DNA from: an uncultured Alistipes sp.
GTDB taxonomy: Bacteria; Bacteroidota; Bacteroidia; Bacteroidales; Rikenellaceae
Assembly (NCBI GenBank): GCA_944323075.1
Contig: CALURC010000008.1
Span: 186,001-250,000, forward strand
Length of the DNA: 64,000 nt
Direction of reading: 5' to 3'
Under the pieces are notes generated by a model. That model was not told where the DNA came from. It saw nothing but the letters and a program-made list of their open reading frames with translations, and made no database searches. A program made the position numbers and the translations under genes. Each line of letters begins with the position of its first letter. The stretch's first letter is position 1. Below are positions 38,789 to 47,641 of this stretch, in pieces.

Positions 38789-39856
38789 TTATTGCTTATT
38801 GAGTACTTCGAGCATATGGTCTGCTAATAATTGATAGTATTCACTCGTGGGGGTATTCTCCATGGAAATAGGTTTACCTTCGTCAGCTGATTCCATAATG
38901 TTTTGGATCAGCGGGATTTGGGCCAGCAACGGCAATTGTTCCTTTTCTGCCAGTCGTTTCGTGCCCTCTTTGCCGAAAAGGTAGTATTTGTGGTCAGGTA
39001 ACTCTTCAGGAGTAAACCACGCCATGTTTTCAACAAGTCCCAATACCGGAATTCCGATCTTTTCATTGCGGAACATCGATATACCTCGTACCACATCGGC
39101 CAATGCTATCTTTTGTGGCGTACTGACAATGATGGCTCCGCTCAGAGACATCTCCTGAAGTATTGAAAGGTGTATGTCTCCGGTTCCGGGAGGCATGTCG
39201 ATCAGCAGAAAATCGAGTTCTCCCCATAGAGTTTGTCGAATCATCTGTCGCAGTGCATTGATGGCCATAGGGCCTCGCCACATCAGTGCATCTTTTGGGT
39301 TGATAAAAAAGCCGATAGACATGATGAGGATCCCGAAACGATCTGCCGGACGAATCCATTCGTGTCCATCAACCTCTATACCGTCGGGTTGATACCCTTC
39401 AAGGTCGAACAGCATAGGCTGTGAGGGGCCGTAAATGTCGGCATCGAGTATTCCGACTCGATACCCTTTTTTTGAAAGAGCAACAGCCAGATTAGCCGTA
39501 ACCGTACTCTTCCCCACTCCGCCTTTTGCTGAACTGATTGCTACGATTCTTCCTGTTTTACCATCGCTGCCGAATACGGTGCGTTCATGAGTTTCGGTTG
39601 GCTTTTTATTTGGATTCTCTTTGATAAAGATGTGTATGTTGCCAGCGTATTCGGGATGACGGGCAACGATCAACTCTTCGCAACGCTTTTTGATGGCTGC
39701 GGCGAACGGGTCCCGGTTTCTGGTGAAAACAAGGGAAAATTGAATTTTTTCTGATGTGACCGTAGGATTTTCGATCATGCCTAAGGTGACGATATCACCT
39801 TGTCGTTCGGGATGTACTACTTCATGTAATAGACCGAACAGTTCTTCTTGTGTCAT
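38789..39856 (-). CDS. mrp: Mrp/NBP35-family iron-sulfur carrier ATPase (ApbC-like)
   Basis: 355 residues: an N-terminal MIP18/DUF59-like domain (about 1-80) and a ParA/MinD-like ATPase with the deviant Walker A SAKGGVGKSTVTANLAVALSKKG. DADIYGPSQPML and MPPGTGDIHLSI complete the P-loop fold. Mrp proteins carry or transfer 4Fe-4S clusters. The CxxC that many family members have after the VENMAWF segment is absent here (FTPEELPDHKYY), as in other Bacteroidota versions. It is the only minus-strand gene immediately to the right of the putative origin. Confidence 0.93.
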   Translation of the reverse strand: MTQEELFGLLHEVVHPERQGDIVTLGMIENPTVTSEKIQFSLVFTRNRDPFAAAIKKRCEELIVARHPEYAGNIHIFIKENPNKKPTETHERTVFGSDGKTGRIVAISSAKGGVGKSTVTANLAVALSKKGYRVGILDADIYGPSQPMLFDLEGYQPDGIEVDGHEWIRPADRFGILIMSIGFFINPKDALMWRGPMAINALRQMIRQTLWGELDFLLIDMPPGTGDIHLSILQEMSLSGAIIVSTPQKIALADVVRGISMFRNEKIGIPVLGLVENMAWFTPEELPDHKYYLFGKEGTKRLAEKEQLPLLAQIPLIQNIMESADEGKPISMENTPTSEYYQLLADHMLEVLNKQ

Positions 39857-39877
39857 ACTTAAACGGTGTTGAAATCA

Positions 39878-39885
39878 CAAAGATA
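39878..39885 (-). promoter_or_regulatory. Candidate -7 element of mrp
   Basis: Minus-strand TATCTTTG matches TAnnTTTG, 21 bases before the mrp ATG. No -33 element is obvious. Confidence 0.4.
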
Positions 39886-39971
39886 AAGTTAATAAAAATA
39901 ATTTGTAAATTTACGGGCGTGAATCGTCTGTCCGCAAAAGGAAATAGGGATTGACAGTTAATAAGTGGAGA

Positions 39972-41762
39972 ATGAATCAGTTTATTAAGACTTTTTTGGC
40001 CTGTTTATTGGCTTTGGTGGTCGCAGGAGTGCTTGCGAGCGTATTTTTTGTGATGGTTATCGCCAGTTTCGGAACGGTTTTTATGGAAAAAATACCCGAT
40101 GTGAAGGAGAAATCGGTATTAAAAATCGACTTTTCGGAACCTGTTTACGATAATCCTGGTTATGACCCCTTTTCTGTATCGGGATTTGGTGATCTGATGA
40201 ACATGCAGATGAAGGGATATGCCTTGATTGATGTGTTGAAAGCCATTGAAGCTGCCGAAACGGATGATCGTATTGCCGGAATCTATCTGAATATTACTCC
40301 CAATGCCAGGATGGGTCTGGCTACGATGCAGGAGATACGTAATGCTTTATCAACTTTTCGTCGTTCGGGAAAATTTATTGTGAGTCATGCTGATTTTTAT
40401 ACACAGAGTTCCTATTATCTTTCGTCGGTTGCTGATCAGGTGTTATTGAATCCACAAGGAGATGTCATGTGGTATGGAATGGCTTCCGGAACTCTGTTTT
40501 ACAAGGGATTACTGGATAAACTTGAAGTACAGGTAGAGGCAATTCGGCACGGATCGTTCAAATCGGCGGTCGAGCCTTTCATTATGGATCAGATGAGTCC
40601 CGAAAACAGACAGCAGATCGAGATGTTATTGGGGTCGCTGTGGGGGACCGTTGTGGGAGATATTGCCGATTCGAGAGGGATAGATTCCATGTCTCTTCAA
40701 TCCTTTGCTACGAATTTGGAGATCAAAGATGCTTCGTATGCGCGACAGTTGGGTATGGTCGATTCGTTGATGTATGGACAGCAGGTGGAACAGATGCTCG
40801 GGGAGTGGACTGAGCAGGAGGAGCCGAACTATGTCTCCCTGAGAAGTTATATCGATCGCATTTTGATGGAGGAGTCGAATGTATCGAAAAATAAGATTGC
40901 GGTAGTGTATGCCGAAGGTCAGATTGTCGACGGGAAGAGTCGTGAGGGATTGGTCGGAGGAGAGACCCTGGCACGGCAGTTGGCTGCGTTGAAGGATGAT
41001 GATGAAGTGAAGGCGGTCGTACTTCGGGTGAACAGTCCGGGCGGAAGTGCACTGGCTTCTGAAGTGATTTGGCATGAGGCGGAGGCTTTACGTCAGGTGA
41101 AACCGTTGATCGTGTCGATGGGGAATATGGCTGCATCAGGCGGTTATTATATTTCTGCTCCTGCCGACATGATTCTTGCTTCACCGATGACCGAAACCGG
41201 TTCGATCGGAGTTTTCGGACTGGTGTTAAATGGTGAACAAGGACTTAAAAATAAGTTGGGTATTTCGGTTGATGTGGTCAAGACCAATCCGTCGGCTGAT
41301 ATGGGTATGACGGTTTTCGGTGCAGTAGGAGTACGTCCGTTGTCTCAATCGGAGCGCGATTATATGCAATATGGGGTGGAACAGGTGTATAAAACTTTTG
41401 TCGGACATGTGGCCGAAGGGCGTAATTTGAGTGTTGAAGCGGTGGATAGCATTGGTGGAGGACACATCTGGTCCGGAACCGATGCATTGAATATCGGTTT
41501 GATTGATGGTTTTGGGGGATTGAAAGAGGCGATTAGCTTTGCCGCAGAACGAGCTGGTGTCTCGGGTGATTTTCGTATTGTCTCTCCGGCGACAGATGAG
41601 AGCCGGTTGGCGCAAATCGTAAAGCTTCTTTCGGCACAGGCTCGTGCAGAAATGTTCCAGGGGGAGACAGGCGAAGTATACGAAATGTATGATATGTTAC
41701 GAAATATTCTCTATTCGAACAGCATTCAGGCGCTTACTCCGTATCGCGTCGAGATGAAATAG
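39972..41762 (+). CDS. sppA: Signal peptide peptidase SppA, 67 kDa type
   Basis: 596 residues from the ATG at 39972, which has a GTGGAG Shine-Dalgarno; the TTG at 39951 is only an upstream extension. One N-terminal membrane segment (about 8-34) anchors it with the two tandem SppA domains in the periplasm. The Ser-Lys dyad is Lys197 in RHGSFKSAVEPF (first domain) and Ser389 in NMAASGGYYIS (second domain). It degrades cleaved signal peptides in the membrane. First gene of the long plus-strand series to the right of the putative origin. Confidence 0.95.
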   Translation: MNQFIKTFLACLLALVVAGVLASVFFVMVIASFGTVFMEKIPDVKEKSVLKIDFSEPVYDNPGYDPFSVSGFGDLMNMQMKGYALIDVLKAIEAAETDDRIAGIYLNITPNARMGLATMQEIRNALSTFRRSGKFIVSHADFYTQSSYYLSSVADQVLLNPQGDVMWYGMASGTLFYKGLLDKLEVQVEAIRHGSFKSAVEPFIMDQMSPENRQQIEMLLGSLWGTVVGDIADSRGIDSMSLQSFATNLEIKDASYARQLGMVDSLMYGQQVEQMLGEWTEQEEPNYVSLRSYIDRILMEESNVSKNKIAVVYAEGQIVDGKSREGLVGGETLARQLAALKDDDEVKAVVLRVNSPGGSALASEVIWHEAEALRQVKPLIVSMGNMAASGGYYISAPADMILASPMTETGSIGVFGLVLNGEQGLKNKLGISVDVVKTNPSADMGMTVFGAVGVRPLSQSERDYMQYGVEQVYKTFVGHVAEGRNLSVEAVDSIGGGHIWSGTDALNIGLIDGFGGLKEAISFAAERAGVSGDFRIVSPATDESRLAQIVKLLSAQARAEMFQGETGEVYEMYDMLRNILYSNSIQALTPYRVEMK

Positions 41763-41816
41763 AATTTTCATGAGTTGTTTTTTCGGATAGTACGGATTTT
41801 ATAAATTGATAAAAAA

Positions 41817-41847
41817 TTTGATATTCAATCTTTTTACGTTATTTTTG
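41817..41847 (+). promoter_or_regulatory. Bacteroidota-type promoter of lpxK
   Basis: TTTG at 41817-41820 and TATTTTTG at 41840-41847 are 19 bases apart, the full -33/-7 arrangement. The lpxK ATG is 23 bases further on. Confidence 0.7.
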
Positions 41848-41869
41848 AAGATTGGATATACGGAACGAA

Positions 41870-42946
41870 ATGATAAAATTACCCTCATTGATTGCGGCAC
41901 CGTTAGCCTTTCTTTATGGAACGGCCGTGCGGATCAGGCACAAACTTTTCGATTTGAAGGTACTTCGAAGCGAGGAGTTTGATATCCCTATTGTATGTGT
42001 GGGTAATTTGACGGTTGGCGGGACCGGAAAAACGCCGGTTACCGAATTTTTGATTGAGTGTTTGTCGGCTGATTATCGTGTAGGAGTTCTTTCGAGGGGA
42101 TACCGTCGGAAAACAAAGGGTTTTGTGCTGGCAACTCAAAAATCTTCGGCACGAATGATCGGAGATGAACCGCGGCAGATTAAGTTGAAGTATCCGGATA
42201 TTCCTGTTGCGGTGTGCGAAAAACGGGTTGAAGGTATTCATAAATTGCGAGAAGCTCATCCCGAGATCAATTTGATTCTGTTGGACGATGCTTTTCAACA
42301 CCGTTACGTCGAGGCATGGGTCAATGTTCTGTTGATGGATTACAACCGACCGATTTATCGTGATAAGATGTTGCCATGGGGGCAACTGCGGGATGTTCCC
42401 TCTCAGATTCATCGGGCCGATTTGGTTTTGGTCACCAAATGTCCGAAAGATATCAATCCGTTGGAAATAAGGATTGTGATCAATTCGCTCGGACTTTACC
42501 CCTATCAATCGCTCTATTTTACGACAATGGAGCAGGACGAGATCGCTCCATTGTTTCCGGATCGTGCCGGAAGACGGCTTTATGCCGGTGATCCGGTGAT
42601 CGTGATGTCGGGAATTGCAAATCCGGAACCTTTAATTAAGCAGACCGAAGAACGATTCCGGATTGTCGATCGATTGATTTTCAGTGATCACCATGTCTAT
42701 CGGGTCAGCGATATGAGACGATTGTGCGAATTGATAGAGAAGTATCCCGATGCGGTTGTCTTGACCACGGAAAAAGATGCGGTGAAGCTAACCAACCGCA
42801 AAAAAGTTCCTGAAGAGGTACAGAAACGTCTCTATTATGTGCCCGTTCGGGTAGCTTTTATAGGGGATTCGGAACATGATTTTTTACGTCAATTAAAAAA
42901 ATATGTTAGCTCAAATCAAAAATACAGCATCCTTCATCCGGAGTAA
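41870..42946 (+). CDS. lpxK: Tetraacyldisaccharide 4'-kinase
   Basis: 358 residues from the ATG at 41870 (the frame also has a TTG at 41852, inside the leader). The P-loop is GNLTVGGTGKT at 45-55, after an N-terminal membrane-associating helix (LIAAPLAFLYGTAVRIRHKL). LpxK phosphorylates the disaccharide precursor at the 4' position to form lipid IVA on the inner face of the cytoplasmic membrane. Other motifs are LSRGYRRKTKG, DEPRQIKLKYPDIPVAV and LLDDAFQHRYV. It overlaps the next gene by 44 bases. Confidence 0.95.
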   Translation: MIKLPSLIAAPLAFLYGTAVRIRHKLFDLKVLRSEEFDIPIVCVGNLTVGGTGKTPVTEFLIECLSADYRVGVLSRGYRRKTKGFVLATQKSSARMIGDEPRQIKLKYPDIPVAVCEKRVEGIHKLREAHPEINLILLDDAFQHRYVEAWVNVLLMDYNRPIYRDKMLPWGQLRDVPSQIHRADLVLVTKCPKDINPLEIRIVINSLGLYPYQSLYFTTMEQDEIAPLFPDRAGRRLYAGDPVIVMSGIANPEPLIKQTEERFRIVDRLIFSDHHVYRVSDMRRLCELIEKYPDAVVLTTEKDAVKLTNRKKVPEEVQKRLYYVPVRVAFIGDSEHDFLRQLKKYVSSNQKYSILHPE

Positions 42947-43718
42947 AATAGATTTTGAACCGGAGGTAGGGATCATTCTCGGAACGGGACTCGGCCGGAT
43001 GGTCGAAAGCATGGAGATTCAGGCATCGATCGATTATCGGGACATTCCGGATTTTCCGGTCTCGACAGTCGAGGGGCATGCCGGAAAATTGATTTTCGGT
43101 ACCTTATCCGGACGTCGGGTTGTCGCCATGCAGGGACGATTCCACTATTACGAAGGCTATACGCCGCAGCAGGTGGTTTTTCCGGTGCGGGTGATGAAAT
43201 ATTTGGGTATCAAGGTGCTTTTTGTTTCGAACTCCAGCGGCGGTGTAAACCCTACTTTTCGGCCAGGAGACCTGATGGTGATTACCGACCACATCAATCT
43301 GATACCTAATCCGCTGGTAGGGCCAAATGAGGCTGAATTGGGGCCAAGATTTCCCGATATGAGCGAACCATATGACCGGCGTTTGGTCACTTGGGCCGGA
43401 GAGGTGGCTTGTAAGGAGGGGATTCCGCTTCAGTATGGCTGTTATACCGGAGTGACCGGCCCGACTTTTGAAACCCGCAAGGAGTATCGTTTTTATCATA
43501 CAATCGGCGGAGATGCTGTGGGGATGTCTACAACACCTGAGGTGATTGCGGCCCGACATATGGGTTTGCCGGTTTTTGCGGTTTCGGTTATTACGAATAT
43601 GGGTTTGGATGGAGCGAAGGCCAGCCATGAGGAGGTCCAGAGTGAAGGAGCGAAGGCGGAGATAAAGATGACCCGGCTGTTTATTGGAATGCTCGAAAAG
43701 CTGGAAAACTTTATTTAG
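42903..43718 (+). CDS. Purine nucleoside phosphorylase (PNP/MTAP family)
   Basis: 271 residues of the trimeric PNP family: GIILGTGLGRMVE binds phosphate near the N-terminus, MQGRFHYYEGY and SNSSGGVNPTFRPGDLMVITDHINL follow, and VTGPTFETRKEYRF and AVSVITNMGLDG hold the base. It splits inosine or guanosine with phosphate for purine salvage. The start ATG lies inside lpxK, so the two are read together though their functions differ. Confidence 0.93.
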   Translation: MLAQIKNTASFIRSKIDFEPEVGIILGTGLGRMVESMEIQASIDYRDIPDFPVSTVEGHAGKLIFGTLSGRRVVAMQGRFHYYEGYTPQQVVFPVRVMKYLGIKVLFVSNSSGGVNPTFRPGDLMVITDHINLIPNPLVGPNEAELGPRFPDMSEPYDRRLVTWAGEVACKEGIPLQYGCYTGVTGPTFETRKEYRFYHTIGGDAVGMSTTPEVIAARHMGLPVFAVSVITNMGLDGAKASHEEVQSEGAKAEIKMTRLFIGMLEKLENFI

Positions 43719-43851
43719 ATCCGGTAATAGGTGCGGTTTTGCAGATCGGATAACGATAAAATCGGGTCAATTGAGATTGTGGAGATCGATTGCAGAGCTG
43801 CATGATGGAGGGCTTTGAAATTGAAAATTTGTCAGTAATATTAGGAAGGAG

Positions 43852-44328
43852 ATGGTTAACAAAGTGATTTTGATCGGAAACGTAGGGATGGATCCGGAAG
43901 TGAGAACTCTTGAAGGAGGAAGTAAAGTGACACGATTGCGCGTGGCTACGACAGAACGGATCTATAACCGTCAAACTCAAGAGACAAGGGAACATACCGA
44001 ATGGCATACAGTAACGTTGTGGCGGGGATTGGCCGATGTGGCTGACCGGTATGTCCGTAAAGGGAGTCAGGTTTATATCGAAGGCAGTATCCGGACGCGT
44101 GAGTGGACGGATAAGGACAATAACAAACGATATTCGACGGAGATTGTCGCCAACGATATGCGTTTGTTGGGGCGCCGTGCCGAGAATGCCGGTATGCCGA
44201 TGGACGGAACAACCTATGGAGCTGCTCCACGCCCACAGGCTGCAGCACCTGCCGCGGCGATTCAGCAACCGTCGGGCAGTATGGGAACAGCCGCCCCGGA
44301 GGATGAGGTGGACGATCTGCCGTTTTAA
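43852..44328 (+). CDS. ssb: Single-stranded DNA-binding protein
   Basis: 158 residues: an OB-fold (about 1-105, starting MVNKVILIGNVGMDPEVRT) and an acidic C-terminal tip EDEVDDLPF that recruits replication and repair proteins. The linker is Ala/Pro/Gln-rich. A GGAAGGAG Shine-Dalgarno is directly upstream. It is 19 bases before the SUI1-type gene. It lies about 5 kb from the putative origin. Confidence 0.97.
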   Translation: MVNKVILIGNVGMDPEVRTLEGGSKVTRLRVATTERIYNRQTQETREHTEWHTVTLWRGLADVADRYVRKGSQVYIEGSIRTREWTDKDNNKRYSTEIVANDMRLLGRRAENAGMPMDGTTYGAAPRPQAAAPAAAIQQPSGSMGTAAPEDEVDDLPF

Positions 44329-44347
44329 TTCTGTTTAGCCTAAGGAT

Positions 44348-44698
44348 ATGTCTGATAACGATTGGAAGAGCCGTCTGCATGTCGTCTATTCGACGAATCC
44401 CGATTTTCAGTATCAGTATGAAGAGGATGAGCCGGTGCAGGAGACTTTGCCTCCGGCGCAGCAGCGTCTGAAAGTGTGGCTCGACCGGAAACAGCGGGCC
44501 GGAAAACAGGTTACGCTCGTTAAGGGGTTTGTCGGGACGGAAGAGGATTTGAAGGAGTTGGGACGGATGCTCAAGAGTAAGTGTGGAGTAGGGGGTACGG
44601 CGAAGGATGGAGAGATTCTGATACAGGGAGATTTCCGCGATCGGGTGGTCGAGGTTTTGACCCGTGCCGGTTATCAAGCCAAGAAGGCGGGAGGATAG
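44348..44698 (+). CDS. SUI1/eIF1-like translation factor (YciH family)
   Basis: 116 residues. The C-terminal SUI1 fold is recognisable in [56 protein letters not shown]. Bacterial members influence start-codon selection, but the role in Bacteroidota is not established. The N-terminal 40 residues are acidic and probably flexible. The gap to ssb is 19 bases and the next gene starts five bases after its stop. Confidence 0.9.
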   Translation: MSDNDWKSRLHVVYSTNPDFQYQYEEDEPVQETLPPAQQRLKVWLDRKQRAGKQVTLVKGFVGTEEDLKELGRMLKSKCGVGGTAKDGEILIQGDFRDRVVEVLTRAGYQAKKAGG

Positions 44699-44702
44699 AT
44701 CG

Positions 44703-47552
44703 ATGAGGGTGCTGTTGCGGTGTATCGGTGCGTGGATAGTCGTGCTGATAGGATCGGGATTTTCGACCCTGTCGGGACAATACTACGATTGGGGCCGTTC
44801 GCCGCAGAGTATTCGGTGGAATCAGGCCAAAACCGCTGAAGGAACCATTATCTTTCCGGATTATTACCAGAAGAATGCAGCCCGGATCGCATCCTATATG
44901 GAGCTGTTGCGTCCGTCGGTTGCGTATGGATTCAAGTATGGGCCGTTGCGCATGCCCGTATTGTTGCATACCCAGAATTTCGTATCGAACGGAATCGTAA
45001 TCTGGGCGCCGAAGCGGATCGAGCTCGAAGCGATTCCCCCGGCAGCTCCCTTTGCCGAACCGTGGCACAAACAGTTGATCGCCCATGAATACCGCCATGC
45101 GGTCCAGTACAACAACCTCTATCGCGGACCGATGAAGTGGTTGGGGTACCTGATCGGACAGCAGTCGGGTTTGATCAGTTCGGTATTGATGCCGATCTGG
45201 TTTTTGGAGGGTGATGCGGTTATGCACGAAACGCAGACGGCTACTTACGGTCGGGCGTTGCAACCCTCCTTTACGATCGAATACAGGGCCTACCTGACCG
45301 AAGGAAAACGCAAATTTGCCTTGGACAAATGGTTCTGCGGCTCCTATAAAGATTACATTCCGGACCACTATCAGTTCGGGTATCAGCTGGCTACATGGTC
45401 GCGCGAACGGTACGGAGATGACATGTGGTCTCGTGTGGCTGAATACGCCTCCAAACGCCCCTATACGATTTTTACTACACCGTGGGCCCTGCGCAAATAC
45501 TACCGGACAACCTCCGGTCGGATTGCTCGTGAAACGCTCGACGAGCTCGAACGCTTCTGGAAAACGCAGCCGGTCGAACCGAACAGCAGTGTGATCATTC
45601 CGACCCCGATTACCAGCTATACGGTCTATTCGGCTCCGATGAAGCTGAACGATACGACGGTGCTTGCGCTCAAGCGCGATATGGACCGTACCAGTCGGGT
45701 GGTGGTCGTGGATTCCCGATCCGGAAAGGAGCGCAGGCTCTTTTATACGGGAAGTGTAAATACGGCTCCGGTCTTGCGCGACAGTGTACTCTACTGGAGC
45801 GAGTACCGCAGCAGTACGTTTTGGAGCCAGCGGATCTCTTCGAAGATATGCTCTTATGACTTGAGGAGTGGAAAACGTCGGACGTTGCGGCATTTCGACA
45901 ATGCGCTCTTTCCGCAGCCGTTGGATGACGGTACGCTGGCGGCGATCGGGTACGATTATCGGGGGATTTACCGGTTGGAGTTCAGTGACGGACGGCAATT
46001 CAATCTGCCCGATACGGTTTCGGTGCACGGATTGGCCTACGATGATCGTACCCGGACGTTGGCCGTTATTACGTTAAGCGATGCGGGTATGGCTATCCGC
46101 CGGATCGATCCCGAAACCGGAGCGATGACCGCTCTTACGGAACCTTCGTATGTCAGCATATATAACTTGCGCGGAGGAGCCGGCAAACTCTCCTTTAACT
46201 CGATCGCTTCGGGAAAAGACGAGATTCATCTCTATGATCTGGAGCAACATCGCGAATTTCGGCTGAGTCGGTCGCGATACGGTTCGGTTGCGCCGTCAGA
46301 CCCTGCATCCGATGATACGCTTCTGTTCACGACCTATTCGTTGGAGGGTTATCGTTTGGCCCGGCAGCCGATCGTTGCGGATTCTCTTGTACCTGTCGGG
46401 TATCGGAAAATACCCGAAAACCGGGTGAATCCACCTCGGCGAAAATGGAACATAATCAATATCGATACGGTCAGGGGCGATTCGCTTTTTTGTGACGGAG
46501 TGCGCGTGAAACGATATAGAAAGGGAACCCATCTGTTCAACCTGCACAGTTGGGCACCGTGGAACTTCAATCCGTTCAACATCGCCGGAGAGAGTCGGAT
46601 CGATGTGGGATTCGGGGCTACGGTCATGTCGCAAAACCTGTTGGCCAACACGTTCGGTTATTTGGCCTACGGGTATTCGCCCGGTAACGGAAGTCTGCTT
46701 CGCGGTGCACTGAACTACTACGGATGGGCTCCGAAATTCGAATTCTCTTTTCTCTATGGAGGAGGGAAGCAACAGGTTTATGGAACATATCCTGAAGAAC
46801 GGGATTTCATTGCTCGAAAAGAGTATGTCGATCTGGGAATCATGGCCTATCTGCCGATGACCCTCTCTTCCGGACATTTGACGCGTACGTTGGCACCGGC
46901 CGTCGAATTGCGGCATACGAATGCACTGCTCGTTGAAAACTCTTCGGTAACGACCGGATATCAGCGGATGGTGGTCAATCTGACCTATTCCGAGAATGTG
47001 CGGATGGCTACGCGCGATCTGTTGCCCCGATGGGGATACCTGTTGCGGGCCTCAATGGTGTGTGCTCCCTTTTCGTCGAAGTTCAGTCGGATCTATTCAC
47101 TGTTCGGAAGGGTTTATCTGCCCGGTGTAATGATGCATCACTCGTTGACGTTGCGGGGTAACCTGCAGCGTCAGAAGACCGCCACCTATGGCTTTTATTA
47201 CAAAGAACTCTTTCCGCGTGGAGCACGTTATGATGTTTCGGCAAATCGGCTCGGAGCCCTTTCGGTCGATTATCAGTTTCCCGTGTGGTGTCCCGACGGA
47301 GGGATCAACAGCATCCTTTATTTCCGGCGGATCCGGTTGAACGGTTACTACGATTTTGCCCGGATCGAATCCTCGGAGGGAGGATCGCACTTGAGGTCGA
47401 CGCAGACAGTAACCTCCTATGGTGGTGAGCTCATTTTCGATGTGCAGCCGTTGCGTCTGCCGGTCAATACGGCTTCGGTAGGAGTTTATATCTATAAGCC
47501 CAGTGACCGGGCCGGCGTGGTTACCGGAGTCAGTCTGTCGCTTCCGTTGTAA
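44703..47552 (+). CDS. Large exported protein: gluzincin-like peptidase, propeller and barrel
   Basis: 949 residues with a signal peptide (LRCIGAWIVVLIGSGFSTLSG). An N-terminal domain has a zinc-metallopeptidase signature, HEYRH at 128-132, and a Glu at 169 in WFLEGDAVMHET that fits the third ligand of gluzincins. The middle (about 300-600) has repeats with short Asp/Gly-rich turns such as DSRSGKERRLFYTG and YDLRSGKRRTL, typical of a TolB/WD40-like propeller. The last 350 residues alternate short Tyr/Arg-rich strands and end VSLSLPL, as in outer-membrane barrels. The role is unknown; a surface protease anchored by its barrel would fit. It starts five bases after the SUI1-type gene. Confidence 0.8.
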   Translation: MRVLLRCIGAWIVVLIGSGFSTLSGQYYDWGRSPQSIRWNQAKTAEGTIIFPDYYQKNAARIASYMELLRPSVAYGFKYGPLRMPVLLHTQNFVSNGIVIWAPKRIELEAIPPAAPFAEPWHKQLIAHEYRHAVQYNNLYRGPMKWLGYLIGQQSGLISSVLMPIWFLEGDAVMHETQTATYGRALQPSFTIEYRAYLTEGKRKFALDKWFCGSYKDYIPDHYQFGYQLATWSRERYGDDMWSRVAEYASKRPYTIFTTPWALRKYYRTTSGRIARETLDELERFWKTQPVEPNSSVIIPTPITSYTVYSAPMKLNDTTVLALKRDMDRTSRVVVVDSRSGKERRLFYTGSVNTAPVLRDSVLYWSEYRSSTFWSQRISSKICSYDLRSGKRRTLRHFDNALFPQPLDDGTLAAIGYDYRGIYRLEFSDGRQFNLPDTVSVHGLAYDDRTRTLAVITLSDAGMAIRRIDPETGAMTALTEPSYVSIYNLRGGAGKLSFNSIASGKDEIHLYDLEQHREFRLSRSRYGSVAPSDPASDDTLLFTTYSLEGYRLARQPIVADSLVPVGYRKIPENRVNPPRRKWNIINIDTVRGDSLFCDGVRVKRYRKGTHLFNLHSWAPWNFNPFNIAGESRIDVGFGATVMSQNLLANTFGYLAYGYSPGNGSLLRGALNYYGWAPKFEFSFLYGGGKQQVYGTYPEERDFIARKEYVDLGIMAYLPMTLSSGHLTRTLAPAVELRHTNALLVENSSVTTGYQRMVVNLTYSENVRMATRDLLPRWGYLLRASMVCAPFSSKFSRIYSLFGRVYLPGVMMHHSLTLRGNLQRQKTATYGFYYKELFPRGARYDVSANRLGALSVDYQFPVWCPDGGINSILYFRRIRLNGYYDFARIESSEGGSHLRSTQTVTSYGGELIFDVQPLRLPVNTASVGVYIYKPSDRAGVVTGVSLSLPL

Positions 47553-47588
47553 ACCCGTGATGAAATAACTGCAATATCTGAACGTTAT

Positions 47589-47619
47589 TCTGTAAAATAG
47601 AGATAAAATTGTACCTTTG
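47589..47619 (+). promoter_or_regulatory. Candidate promoter of the PBP gene
   Basis: TACCTTTG at 47612-47619 matches TAnnTTTG; TCTG at 47589-47592, one base off TTTG, lies 19 bases upstream. The ATG is at 47642. Confidence 0.5.
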
Positions 47620-47641
47620 CGCGGTATAACGTCGTACGATT

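Noticed and set aside
44571-46028. 485-codon minus-strand frame opposite the metallopeptidase-barrel gene
   Set aside because: Same reason: the composition is Arg/His/Pro-rich, with no motifs, and the plus-strand gene is clearly real.
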